Shown one piece after another: positions 30,487-40,354 of a stretch of DNA of 64,000 nt. The position numbers were made by a program, and so were the translations under genes. This DNA is from Tritrichomonas musculus. Lineage: Eukaryota > Parabasalia > Tritrichomonadida > Tritrichomonadidae. Every line of letters starts with the position of its first letter. Position 1 is the stretch's first letter. Location of the stretch: positions 124,001 to 188,000 of the forward strand of contig JAPFFF010000019.1 of NCBI GenBank assembly GCA_039105265.1, given 5' to 3'. The notes under the pieces are model-generated. The model saw only the letters and a list, made by a program, of their open reading frames with translations, made no database searches and was not told where the DNA came from.

Positions 30487-33033
30487 ATGAAACATCGGAA
30501 TAGTTTATCATCTATCAATGATCTTGTAGGATCAAATTTATCATCACCAGTCAGATTATATGGAAGTCCTACAAGGAAAAAACAAGTTATTCCGTATTCT
30601 CCTCGGTCACCAAATAAAACTACGTCATTTTTTTCGATTCCTGGGAAAGCTAGCCAAGCCAACTCATTAAATTTAAAAACAAATAATATTCATTTTTCAC
30701 CAAGAAAGAATCGTACAATTTCTCGTCAAGAATTTTCATCAATGCTTGAAACTCCTCCCTCACAAGATTTCAAAGATTCTTTCCTTGGACAATCGCTTTT
30801 TGATCTTTCCATTGGTTTGCGCAGTTTAGACAGCGTTTTAAAACAAATTCTTAACTTCCGTTTAAATGCACCTCTCAAATATTATAGCTATTCATCTCTT
30901 TTAGAACTTATAAATGCATCTGCTCTATGCCCACCAGATGCTGTTCTTCAACTTCTAACAATAGGTAAAGTGATGATTACTAAACATAATTATGCAAAAC
31001 CGAAGTATCTTCGTGCATTAATAAAGGTGACAAAATATTTAATTCACAAAGATTTTTATTATGTGTCCTATGGTGAGAAAATGCAAGATAAACCAAAAAG
31101 GAAATTACAAAGGTTATTAAGAATATTCACAGATTATTTGGATATACCACCAATTGGATTTGAAGGTGAATACCAAACATCTAAAATTGAAGATATGATG
31201 AATGTAAATAAATCATTCAATGATGAAAGATTAGAAAAAGACATACAAAGAAGAAAAAGAAATAAGAAAATGAGAGAAGATGAATTGAAAAATAATAACA
31301 AATTCCTTAGTGAAAGTGATGACTCTGAAAATGAACATACCGAAGTAAATGATAGTTTTTCGTTTGAATCCGATATTTTTAGCTTTCAAAAAGACAAAAT
31401 TACTAATTCGCATAACGTTCTAGATAATGAAAATGCCAAAGAAAATCAAGAAGATAATGATGACAAAATTAATAATCTAGAAAAAGACAAAAATAATACA
31501 GATGTCATTGTGGGAAATGAAGACCAGCACAACTTGACTCAAAATAAATATGACATATTATCCCCAACAAAAGTTAATAATGATGGACCCAATTACAAAT
31601 TCAATATTGATTACAATAAAGATTCTTTAAAGCAAAACGATGATTCTTATTTATTGACAGGAAAAGAGAACATTCCAACTTTAATAGAAAGCGAGACTAC
31701 CCAAAATTCAATTCAAGAAAGAAATAATAATTTAATAGATAAAATGGATCAAATAAACGAAAATGAAAATGATGCTGATAAAAATTTACCACATGAAAAG
31801 AATGATCATTTATTTGATGGGAATGATATAAATATAGGAAAAGAAAACCTCCACAGAGATGATAACATAGATAAAACAATTGAAAAAGATCATGAAGAAG
31901 AAAAAGTCGAAAAAGAAAACAAAGATATCATAGAAATAGAAAATCAAGATATTATACCAGAAGATAAAAAAGAAAACATAACTGATGAAAATAATGATAA
32001 GACAGAAAAAGATAGTGAAACCAACATTTTAGAGAGAGATGATGATATATTATCAATAGGAAGCAATATTGATGATAATGCTAAAGATGATGCAGGTGAA
32101 AACCATCTATCAGAGAATGATAATGATAATTTATTAATGGAAAGTGATAATGGAAATAGTAATACAGATGATTTAGCTAATTTATTAATAGAAAGTGATA
32201 ATGGCAACAGCAATACAGACGATTTGGCTAATTTGCTAGTTGATAGCGATAATGATAAAACTTCAACAGATCAAATTTTAGACAGATTATTAAATGATGG
32301 AGAAAATGAAAATGGAATATCTGACAACACTAAGGACGAGTTATTAAATGATAATGAGAATAATAGCTCAACTGAACAAAAAAATCCAAATGAAAATTAT
32401 GTTGACACGAAAAGCCAAACAGAAAACTTTGATAGAAAAAGTCAACTTGAAAACTATGTAGATGAAAAAAGTCAAACAGAAAATGATAATGATGTATACG
32501 ATGACAATTTCCCTATTTTTAAAAATCTAAATATCAGCGATAATAGTAACGAAATGAAAAGTAATTTTGAAGAATATGACCGAATGTCTTCGAGAAGTTG
32601 GAAATCATCACTAACAGAAAGCGTTCAGTTTACTATTGATATAGAACCAGAAAACACTAATCAAAATGGTGAAGAAAATATTCAATTAAGACAACTTGAA
32701 GATAGCGATCCAAATATTCAAAGCATTGAAAGATTTATTAGATCAACAGATACGATCTATGAAAGACGTGAAAAAGGAATTCAAAGATTAGAAAATCTAA
32801 ATCCAGAACAACGTGCTCAGATAAGCTCACTTGCAAAACTTTTTAACAACTGGAAAACAGCTTATGCATCATCAAGAGTTGTTTGGAATACCATGAAAGC
32901 TGATTCTAAATTTGATGTTAATATTTTACTTTCACAAATTCCAGTTTCATATGGCGATTTCCTAATTGAAGCCTTGACAACATTTGCAGAACAAGAAGGC
33001 ATTTTAATCCAGAAAATTGAATCTCCAATGTAA
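30487..33033 (+). CDS. Acidic low-complexity protein with conserved-looking ends, unknown function
   Basis: The 848-residue protein has three parts. Residues 1-75 are basic with several Ser/Thr-Pro sites (SPTRKK, YSPRSPNK), likely phosphorylation targets. Residues about 90-225 are predicted helical and globular (LFDLSIGLRSLDSVLKQIL and LLELINASALCPPDAVLQLL). Residues about 240-700 are Asp/Asn/Glu/Lys-rich and disordered, including a three-fold repeat of about 18 residues (DNGNSNTDDLANLL) around 32130-32250. The last 100 residues are helical again (FNNWKTAYASSRVVWN). No known domain was recognised. Nuclear or cell-cycle regulation would be compatible with the phosphosite-rich head but is a guess. 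Confidence 0.75.
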   Translation: MKHRNSLSSINDLVGSNLSSPVRLYGSPTRKKQVIPYSPRSPNKTTSFFSIPGKASQANSLNLKTNNIHFSPRKNRTISRQEFSSMLETPPSQDFKDSFLGQSLFDLSIGLRSLDSVLKQILNFRLNAPLKYYSYSSLLELINASALCPPDAVLQLLTIGKVMITKHNYAKPKYLRALIKVTKYLIHKDFYYVSYGEKMQDKPKRKLQRLLRIFTDYLDIPPIGFEGEYQTSKIEDMMNVNKSFNDERLEKDIQRRKRNKKMREDELKNNNKFLSESDDSENEHTEVNDSFSFESDIFSFQKDKITNSHNVLDNENAKENQEDNDDKINNLEKDKNNTDVIVGNEDQHNLTQNKYDILSPTKVNNDGPNYKFNIDYNKDSLKQNDDSYLLTGKENIPTLIESETTQNSIQERNNNLIDKMDQINENENDADKNLPHEKNDHLFDGNDINIGKENLHRDDNIDKTIEKDHEEEKVEKENKDIIEIENQDIIPEDKKENITDENNDKTEKDSETNILERDDDILSIGSNIDDNAKDDAGENHLSENDNDNLLMESDNGNSNTDDLANLLIESDNGNSNTDDLANLLVDSDNDKTSTDQILDRLLNDGENENGISDNTKDELLNDNENNSSTEQKNPNENYVDTKSQTENFDRKSQLENYVDEKSQTENDNDVYDDNFPIFKNLNISDNSNEMKSNFEEYDRMSSRSWKSSLTESVQFTIDIEPENTNQNGEENIQLRQLEDSDPNIQSIERFIRSTDTIYERREKGIQRLENLNPEQRAQISSLAKLFNNWKTAYASSRVVWNTMKADSKFDVNILLSQIPVSYGDFLIEALTTFAEQEGILIQKIESPM

Positions 33034-33213
33034 TTTATGGTTTCCAATTATAATATATATATTATTTTATATATTTTCATGTAATTGTATTTTTATTCTG
33101 TAAATAATCTATTTTTATAGAATAAACATTGATATTTATGAATATCTTTCGATTTTTTTTTTTTTTTTTTCTATACTTTTTTATGACATAGAAAATTCTA
33201 TGTGTTAAATAAT

Positions 33214-34497
33214 ATGGATGAGAGGAATGAAACGGATTCAGAAGACAATTGTATTTCAAGATGCCATACGTGTAATCGAACCATTGATAAATGTAGATAT
33301 GCTAAATGCGTAGTTTGCCAAAATCATATCCAATGTCTTGAATGCCTTTCAATTGGGAAAGAATACGATTGTCATACATACGATCATGAATTTATAATTG
33401 TTGAGCCTGAAAGTGATCCAATTTTGTGCGCTGATTGGGGAGGTGATGAAGAAATTCTTTTATTAAGCTTGGTAAAACGTTTAGGATTTGGTAACTGGGA
33501 AGACATATCTGAATTGATGGAATATCGGTCACCAATTGAATGTGAACAACATTATTTCGATGTTTATACGAATTCAAAAAACGTTCCATTACCAGAAGAT
33601 TGTATTCATGACCCTTTTCCTCCATCAGTTCCCCCACCTTTTGATACCACACCTAAGGAGTCTAATCCTACTGAAGGAAGCACTTTAGATCTTACCAAAA
33701 AGAATAAAAAAAGAAAAACTACTCTCGCTGAGTTTTGCGGATATATGCCACATCGTCATGAATTTGAAGAATATTACCATAAAGATGCTGAAAAACTCAT
33801 CTGCAATTTACAATTTGATCAAAAAAAAGAAACTCATGAAACATTTATAATGAAAATACAAAATCTTATATGTTACAATTCGCAAGTTGCTGAAAGGCAG
33901 CTGAGAACAAAAACAATTGAACAATTTGATATAGCTCATATTGAATTAACAAATGAAACAGAAAAAGATTTGGCTATTATGCCTTTACATGGATTCTATG
34001 AAGAAGATAAATGCGTTGACAGAACAATTCTACCTCTTGGCCAATACATTGGAGCACCTGATACAATAAAATTTGCAGAGCTGATACACAAGCGTGCTCA
34101 TCTCGAAAGAAAAATAATGATGAGAGAATTTTGTATTTCTCAAGGGATTGATGATATACAAGATCTATCACTTTTTCAAAGATTAAAAAAAAATGTTAAA
34201 AAAGGAAAAATTATTAATATAAAAGGATGGAATGAAGAAATATCAAAGTTAGGTGAGTCAGTATCAACAAATTATGATTTTAAATTGCTTTCAAAAACTG
34301 AGAAAGAATTTTGCATTGATAATAAAATCGATGCGCAACTTTTTATGGCGATTAAATCATTGATTTTGAGAGAATTCGAAGTTCGAGGAAGACTTAGAAA
34401 AGATGATTTAATTAAAATGAGCGATTCAGTAACCCTTCAAAATCAGATGTGCTTAGCTTATGATTTTTTCAAAAGCATTGGATTGTTATCTCTTTGA
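33214..34497 (+). CDS. ADA2: Transcriptional adaptor ADA2 (SAGA/ADA complex)
   Basis: The 427-residue protein shows the ADA2 order. A ZZ zinc finger (about 10-55) contains CHTC, CVVC, CLEC and the closing HTYDHEF. A SANT domain (about 68-115) contains WGGDEEILLLSLVKRLGFGNWEDIS. The central region has GYMPHRHEFEEYYHKDAEK, strongly diagnostic of ADA2. The C-terminus (about 345-427) has a SWIRM-like helical domain starting LLSKTEKEFC. ADA2 binds the Gcn5 acetyltransferase and stimulates nucleosomal histone acetylation in the nucleus. The frame opens at 33202 with a GTG; the ATG at 33214 is the natural start. Family confidence is very high. Confidence 0.94.
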   Translation: MDERNETDSEDNCISRCHTCNRTIDKCRYAKCVVCQNHIQCLECLSIGKEYDCHTYDHEFIIVEPESDPILCADWGGDEEILLLSLVKRLGFGNWEDISELMEYRSPIECEQHYFDVYTNSKNVPLPEDCIHDPFPPSVPPPFDTTPKESNPTEGSTLDLTKKNKKRKTTLAEFCGYMPHRHEFEEYYHKDAEKLICNLQFDQKKETHETFIMKIQNLICYNSQVAERQLRTKTIEQFDIAHIELTNETEKDLAIMPLHGFYEEDKCVDRTILPLGQYIGAPDTIKFAELIHKRAHLERKIMMREFCISQGIDDIQDLSLFQRLKKNVKKGKIINIKGWNEEISKLGESVSTNYDFKLLSKTEKEFCIDNKIDAQLFMAIKSLILREFEVRGRLRKDDLIKMSDSVTLQNQMCLAYDFFKSIGLLSL

Positions 34498-34735
34498 CAA
34501 TAATTTGGTTTATTTGTTATATTAAATTTTGTAAGCATTATTGATAATTTATTATTCATGATATCCATTTTTATATATAAAATTTAGATTTGCCGATTTA
34601 ATGGCTTTTAACATTTGAAATCACAAAGGATGAATGAAAGATATATTATTTTTTTGAAGAATCTTCAAAATTCATTTAAGAAATTGAGAAAAATATTTTT
34701 CTGATATGACCAAATATATTCGGAAATTAATTTAA

Positions 34736-34740
34736 TCATA
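34736..34740 (+). promoter_or_regulatory. Initiator (Inr) of the MFS transporter gene
   Basis: TCATA lies with its A six bases before the ATG at 34744, the shortest leader in the usual range. Confidence 0.45.
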
Positions 34741-34743
34741 CAA

Positions 34744-36003
34744 ATGAGAAAAGGAATTTTTATAGTCTTATGTTCAATTGCTTCTTTTATAATATCATTC
34801 GAACGAACAACACCCACCGTTCTTTATGATGAAATGGCCAATATTATAGATCAAGATGATACAAAAATGGGAATATACGGATCAATGTATTATTTTGCGT
34901 CATTCATATCATTTTTACTTATTGCTTTTCTTGGTCCTAAGATTCGTTTATCATACCTTATATCAATTCTTTTAGCGATTGGTGCCCTAGGATCACTTGT
35001 CCTTGGATTTTCTCATAAATTTTGGACACTTTGCGTTTCTCGTTTTATAATTGGTTTTGGATTGGGCCCAGCAGTATTTGTTATAATTTTAATTTTCCGT
35101 TTAGAACATGATACAAGAACAGCTTTTCTCTCGCAAAATTCATTGTTTCTATTTGACATGCTAGGATCACTTTTTACAGTTGGTCCTTATTCATCCATTG
35201 TTATTTCCAATGGATGGATTATACCATTGGAAATATTTACAGGAATTCTAATTCTTTTGTCAATTGTCTTCTTCTTTATAGCGCCAAATGTTTCAATCAC
35301 TTATTCCAAAGGAAATGTTACAACATTATCTGAATTTGATATGAGTAATAGGTCAAGCACAGGAATTAATGTTTTTAAGAATTATATTTTAGCCCTTCTT
35401 TGGTACGTTTTTACAATATCCGGAACTTTAAATCTATCGACAATGTGGTGTGGTCCATATTTAACTAATTTTTATTTATTTACTTGTATTGAATCAGGTT
35501 ATGTAATGATGACCCTTTTCATTGGTGGAATGATTGGCTCCTTATTTTACGGACTTTTATTTGGGAAAGTGAAAAACTCTAAATGGGGACGCAGAATTGT
35601 TCAAATGACACCAAATATTGGCTTAATTGTTGTAGCTTTAGCATCCATGTTTCTAAAAATTTCAGCTGATTTTGTTACGGTAATTATTTTACTCTTTTCT
35701 TTGGGGTTCTTTGGAATTGGCCCATCTTCTATCATGTTCTCAATTATATCAACTGCATATTCCACCAAGTTCCACTTTTTATATGGATTATCCAATTCTA
35801 TATTATATCTTGTTACAGGTATACTACAAATGATATCTTCAATTACAGTTAACCATATTTCTAAAGAAAAGATCGATATTGAACCTAAAGCATTCAGAAT
35901 TAATTTTTGGATTCCGATGGCAATTGAAAATGTTTTAGCATTTGTATGCACATTTTTCATTACTATCGTTGATGGAACTTATTTTGCTCTATCTGAAGAC
36001 TGA
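34744..36003 (+). CDS. Major facilitator superfamily transporter
   Basis: The 419-residue protein has about twelve hydrophobic helices in two halves. Helices 2-4 carry MFS signs: GIYGSMYYFASFIS (helix 2), then a short loop LGPKIRLSY in the place of the usual loop 2-3 motif, and SRFIIGFGLGPAVFVI (helix 4). A central polar loop (about 190-215, SKGNVTTLSEFDMSNRSS) separates the halves. The second half repeats the pattern, with FIGGMIGSLFYGLLFGK and a basic loop. The substrate cannot be told. Plasma membrane or vesicle membrane location is likely. It lies 246 bp downstream of ADA2 on the same strand. Confidence 0.82.
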   Translation: MRKGIFIVLCSIASFIISFERTTPTVLYDEMANIIDQDDTKMGIYGSMYYFASFISFLLIAFLGPKIRLSYLISILLAIGALGSLVLGFSHKFWTLCVSRFIIGFGLGPAVFVIILIFRLEHDTRTAFLSQNSLFLFDMLGSLFTVGPYSSIVISNGWIIPLEIFTGILILLSIVFFFIAPNVSITYSKGNVTTLSEFDMSNRSSTGINVFKNYILALLWYVFTISGTLNLSTMWCGPYLTNFYLFTCIESGYVMMTLFIGGMIGSLFYGLLFGKVKNSKWGRRIVQMTPNIGLIVVALASMFLKISADFVTVIILLFSLGFFGIGPSSIMFSIISTAYSTKFHFLYGLSNSILYLVTGILQMISSITVNHISKEKIDIEPKAFRINFWIPMAIENVLAFVCTFFITIVDGTYFALSED

Positions 36004-36340
36004 ATACATTATTAGGTTTCACCATGGAATGATTTGTTATTTAAATAATTTTTTTTGGCAATCTCAAGTAATATATTTAATTTATTCCAAAAATTTCATG
36101 AGTTTCTGAATTTCATTCTAAAAAGGATTTTTTAAAACTTTGAGCATGTTCTTAACTTTATCACAAATCAATTAAATTTCACCTCTAATTTATGACTAAA
36201 TAACACAAAAAATATCTTTCCTCTATTTATGTGAAGACCTCATTATAAAAAATGTTGTAATTCTGACCATTTATAAATTGAAATTTCAGAAATGTCACTT
36301 TTTTTCAAAAAGTCATTCAATATCAAGAAATAAAAACAAA
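36004..36340. other. AT-rich spacer
   Basis: AT-rich DNA. A TCATT at 36313-36317 could serve as initiator of the small gene that follows, with a somewhat long 26-base leader. Confidence 0.4.
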
Positions 36341-36694
36341 ATGACAGATCCTCTTCAAAACGTTCTCAATTATGCTTCTCGTGCAGAAAAGCAACTCAGT
36401 ACAAACACTAATCTCCTTAATAGCGAACTTACCCAACGTGAACAAGAAACTCGCCGTGCAGAAGCTCTTTTCCAATTATTTCAAGAGAAAAGATTTGTTG
36501 AAGATGTAAGAAATGGTAGAGTTTGTCAACCCCCAATTTTTTATGAAGAATGGAATACCAATATTGGACGAATTAATGAGTATGTTGAAGGAGCAGACAA
36601 TTCAGCACTTCCACAAATGTATGAATCATATAATAATACCGTTAACGCTCGTATTTCAGCTCATTACGATGAACTTCGAAAAATATTAAAATAA
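36341..36694 (+). CDS. Small helical protein, unknown function
   Basis: A 117-residue protein starting MTDPLQNVLNYASRAEKQL. It is rich in Glu/Gln/Arg with amphipathic helices at about 8-55, a short Pro-containing turn (VCQPPIFYEEW, about 63-74) and a second helical part to the end. No signal peptide or membrane segment is present. Codon use and the TCATT-like initiator upstream support a real gene. The frame extends upstream to 36278 through a TTG, but the ATG at 36341 is the sensible start. Its size and helical hairpin plan suit a subunit of a larger complex, which is only a guess. Confidence 0.7.
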   Translation: MTDPLQNVLNYASRAEKQLSTNTNLLNSELTQREQETRRAEALFQLFQEKRFVEDVRNGRVCQPPIFYEEWNTNIGRINEYVEGADNSALPQMYESYNNTVNARISAHYDELRKILK

Positions 36695-37439
36695 AATCAT
36701 ATTGTTTTTTATTTTCGAAAATAAGCACTCTATCCAAAATCAAATAAATGTTTTATTATTAGATATTGTATTGACATCATTTATTTTTAGAACAATTTTT
36801 TAAAATAAAAAAATGTAATTAAAAACAAAGAACAAAATAGCAATAGCGTTTTTAAATTGAATATTTTTTTTTTTTTTAATTATTACATATAGAAAGTAAA
36901 TAATAATTGAACTGGATTGAATAATAACTTTTTGCATTTGGATTCTGACTAAACTATTGTCTAAGTAATAGAAGTAAATCTTGCACCAAAATTTGTTCTA
37001 GACGACTAATTTAAAAAATATTTCCTGTTGGTTAGTTTTTTGAAAAAAATAAAAAAAAATCAGCTCGGATAAGATAACACATCATGGAACAATCTACAAT
37101 CCAAATGATTCACTCCTTTTCTCTCATCTCAAGATACATTGCTCGGAAATCCGAAGATGCATCAAGCAACGTCATTGAAATAAAAGTTTGGTCCTCATTT
37201 TTCATGCCAATTGACATCAGATGACCCTTATCTTAAGTCTCTTCAGAGCCGATTTTTTTTTTGAAAAAAATCATACGCTTTTATTTTATTTAATCTTGAT
37301 TTTATTGTTTTGAAATGGTCATAGAAAAGTGACATCATATTTCGAATTTTTGTTTGATGCATAAATAGTTAACCATTTGAGTCTATTTTAATTAAATAAA
37401 AATAACGTATTGAAAATTTAGTTAAATTTTCTGATATAA
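36695..37439. other. Intergenic region with a GC-richer island
   Basis: AT-rich flanks enclose a segment of about 190 bp (37062-37255) with clearly higher GC and coding-like triplets but no open frame of useful length. It could be a gene relic, a small RNA gene or a promoter block for the RCC1-repeat gene; nothing decides this. Confidence 0.35.
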
Positions 37440-40187
37440 ATGGCTCAAATCCTCTCTAGCGCAGGTTATCATGGAGAAGGGAGGCTTGGACGTAAAGGAA
37501 ATTCAAATCAACTTAATCGTATTACTACAGAAATGCCACCTTTATTAATGTTTTCTTGTGGTTGGAAACATAATATATTTATTACGACAGAGCATCAAGT
37601 TTACGTATGCGGAGATAATGGAGATGGTCAGTTAGGTCCAGATATTCAACAATGTTTTGTACCAACAATTTCACGTAGATTAAGTGAATTACATCCAGTA
37701 TGGTCTTCATGCGGGGACAAGATGACTGCTCTTCTTTCAGAGGATGGCCATGTTTACGCATGTGGAGTAGGCTGGGGTGTTGGCCCAGTCGAACTTACAG
37801 CACCATCAGAAGTTGTATATATTTCATGCGGCGTATCTACAATTTGTGGAATTGGTGTAAATGGAGAATTTTACCAATGGACAAATCATGCAGCAGCAGC
37901 TACCCGACTCCAATGCGATGCAAAATTCTGTGATTGTGCAGCCGGCAATTTTCAAACTTTCGGTCTTTCAACAACTGGCGTTCTCTATGTAACAGGTCGT
38001 TCAAAATCATGCGGCCAAGGACGAAAATGGTCATCCTCAGAACTTGTACCAGTTCAATCTCTTTCCGGAATCGTCATCAAACGCATCTTTGCTTACTGCA
38101 ACCATTCAGTTGCAATTGATGAAGAAGGGCGTGTTTATGTTTGCGGCTCAAATAACTACTGTCAACTTGGTCTTGATGTTCGCAAAGCGAATGTTTTTAT
38201 GCGTGTTCCAGTATTTGATGAACATCCAGTTATAACAGCTTCTTTAGGTGACACATTTACTGCTTTTATTACCGAAAACCTTGAACTTTACACATGCGGC
38301 GATGGCGATGAATATCGTCTATGCAACACGACAATAGGAAAAGTTCACACACCAACCCTAGCTGATGCTGCAATAGGCAAACTTGTCATGTGGATCAGTT
38401 GTGGTTGTTCCCATATGATCATTGCCGAAAATCTCGAAGAAATACCACAGCATCCGGGCAGAGCCTATTTTGGACTTGATGGAACAACGAGACGCAAAAG
38501 GAGGAAACTTCCTTCCTTATCAGAACTAGAAACCGTTAATTCACTTACAAAGCCAGTTAGTGTTGATAAATCTGATTACGGAACAATTTGGACTGGCTAT
38601 GCAAACGGCGACATTGTTGAATCTAAAGAGCATGGCCGGTGTGTTGTTTTAGGAACTACACTTCGAGGGCTTGTCATTCGCCAAGAAAAGCCAAACCAAG
38701 AAGGAGAAGAAGCAGAAAACTTTTTAGTTGATTTAAAAGATCTTAGAAACGTTTTTGAAAGCTTAAAAGTTGTCTCACGTGATGGCTGCACCTTTGAAGT
38801 TTTGAATTCACGTGGCGGCTTTGAATTGAACATTGACAACAGTCCAAGTTCAAGTGAAGTTTTTGGCTTCTGTCCAGGAGATCGTGTTCATCATCCTATA
38901 CTCGGTGATGGAACAATTAAAGGTGTCTTTGGCGGCTGTTTGTGGTTCATGTTTGATGACGATGAAGGCCGAATTTCAACAACTCTTGTTTCAGAAATCC
39001 AGTACCTTCATAAGTGGCTTCGCATAACAAAAGGAGGGAACAACAGAGAAGTAAAATACTGCACTCTTTCCAACAGCACTGAGAAGGTCAATCAGAAACA
39101 GCTGCAAGGAACAACAGCAGCAGCAACAACAGAAGCAAAAACAACTAATAATAATAAATTAGATTCTCATTCTTCTGAGAATGAAGTTCCTGTTGAAACT
39201 TTTCCTTGCGAAGTTCTATCGTCTTTTGGTCTCAAAATTGGCGATCTTGTTGAGACAGAGAATGGAATTGGCGAGATTTTTGGCTCTTTTCGACATTTTG
39301 CAGTTGTCAAGGATATTTTAACCAAGTCTTTATCAGAGCAGTTTCCTTCATCTCTTCTTCTTCTTAGAAGAGAGACTGATAAAAAGGAGCCAGTTTGCAT
39401 TGACCATTTAACTCTTGACGGCTTGGCTGTTAGTGTCGATGTATCATGCCATAAAGATGATAAATTTAAGCCTTTTGATCGAGTTAATACAAAATTTGGT
39501 ACAGCTACTTTGTGCGGTAAAAAAGATGGAAAATGGTGGTTACAAACAGACGACGCATTAGCTCTTGGAGGTGGCATCGGATTTGTTTCTGACGACTCCA
39601 GTTTTCAGTTGATTCGTCGTATTGGTAATCGCGATACAACATTTCATCTTGGCGACTTTAATATTGATGGTTGCAAGGAGAATGATAAAAATATTGTTGT
39701 TTCTGTATCAACTGAAGATTTTAAAGATTTGACCGTGCTACCAGGTGATTTGATTATTGCTAACAATGGTAAGTTTAAAGTTGTTGGAATGAACGTTGAA
39801 AATAGACAAGTTATTGGAGTTTCTGTCCCTGTTTCATCTACTGTTAGTAACGGCAAATTGCATTATTTCTCTGATAAAGATTTTGATAACGTTTCTATCG
39901 TCTTCAGATCAGATTTGCCTGCAACGAGAATTTATTACTCAAAGACTGGAAATGGACTTAATTTATCGGTGTCAATGAGAGATTTTGTTGGAAAGAGATT
40001 CATCACAGACGATTTAATCGAAACCCCTTTTGGAGTTGGGCTTGTTGTGGGAATGGCTGATTCAAATCTCGGGATCCATTTAAATACAGAACATGGCGTG
40101 AGCTTCTTTACTCCACAATCTATATATGATTCATCATTGTTTAAATTGATCAAACGAAGAGCAATTGTTTCTTTAATAAATACATAA
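37440..40187 (+). CDS. RCC1-repeat protein with C-terminal beta-barrel-like repeats
   Basis: The 915-residue protein starts with a seven-bladed RCC1-type propeller (about 1-345). Blade signatures include SCGWKHNIFIT, VYVCGDNGDGQLG, ACGVGWGVG, CNHSVAIDEEGRVYVCGSNNYCQLGLD (in two pieces) and SCGCSHMIIAE. After a basic linker (RRKRRKLP, about 352-358) come several modules of about 60-70 residues. Each contains a 'GDxVxxxxGxGxVxG' pattern: GDRVHHPILGDGTIKGVFGG, GDLVETENGIGEIFGSF, FDRVNTKFGTATLCG, GDLIIANNGKFKVVG and DDLIETPFGVGLVVG. These look like small SH3- or KOW-like barrels. RCC1 propellers bind GTPases or chromatin; the partner here is unknown. The gene has unusually high GC, perhaps reflecting expression level. 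It converges on the next gene with 167 bp between them. Confidence 0.85.
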   Translation: MAQILSSAGYHGEGRLGRKGNSNQLNRITTEMPPLLMFSCGWKHNIFITTEHQVYVCGDNGDGQLGPDIQQCFVPTISRRLSELHPVWSSCGDKMTALLSEDGHVYACGVGWGVGPVELTAPSEVVYISCGVSTICGIGVNGEFYQWTNHAAAATRLQCDAKFCDCAAGNFQTFGLSTTGVLYVTGRSKSCGQGRKWSSSELVPVQSLSGIVIKRIFAYCNHSVAIDEEGRVYVCGSNNYCQLGLDVRKANVFMRVPVFDEHPVITASLGDTFTAFITENLELYTCGDGDEYRLCNTTIGKVHTPTLADAAIGKLVMWISCGCSHMIIAENLEEIPQHPGRAYFGLDGTTRRKRRKLPSLSELETVNSLTKPVSVDKSDYGTIWTGYANGDIVESKEHGRCVVLGTTLRGLVIRQEKPNQEGEEAENFLVDLKDLRNVFESLKVVSRDGCTFEVLNSRGGFELNIDNSPSSSEVFGFCPGDRVHHPILGDGTIKGVFGGCLWFMFDDDEGRISTTLVSEIQYLHKWLRITKGGNNREVKYCTLSNSTEKVNQKQLQGTTAAATTEAKTTNNNKLDSHSSENEVPVETFPCEVLSSFGLKIGDLVETENGIGEIFGSFRHFAVVKDILTKSLSEQFPSSLLLLRRETDKKEPVCIDHLTLDGLAVSVDVSCHKDDKFKPFDRVNTKFGTATLCGKKDGKWWLQTDDALALGGGIGFVSDDSSFQLIRRIGNRDTTFHLGDFNIDGCKENDKNIVVSVSTEDFKDLTVLPGDLIIANNGKFKVVGMNVENRQVIGVSVPVSSTVSNGKLHYFSDKDFDNVSIVFRSDLPATRIYYSKTGNGLNLSVSMRDFVGKRFITDDLIETPFGVGLVVGMADSNLGIHLNTEHGVSFFTPQSIYDSSLFKLIKRRAIVSLINT

Positions 40188-40354
40188 TAATATATTAAAT
40201 ATTCGTCTTTTTTTTTTGTGATTGAAAACAACATCAAAAAATTTTGATTTATTTCATATCAAATGTCATCATATATAAAAATTTTAAAATAAAAATATAA
40301 AAAAAACAAAACAAAACAAAATGTTTACAATTACTAAACAAAAAACGAAAAAAA

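Noticed and set aside
35601-35960. 119-codon open frame antisense to the MFS transporter gene
   Set aside because: It shadows the transporter's codon pattern; the sense frame has clear transmembrane organisation and the antisense product resembles nothing.
39167-39577. 136-codon open frame antisense to the RCC1-repeat gene
   Set aside because: Complement of the well-supported sense gene in its GC-richer part; no domain and no promoter.
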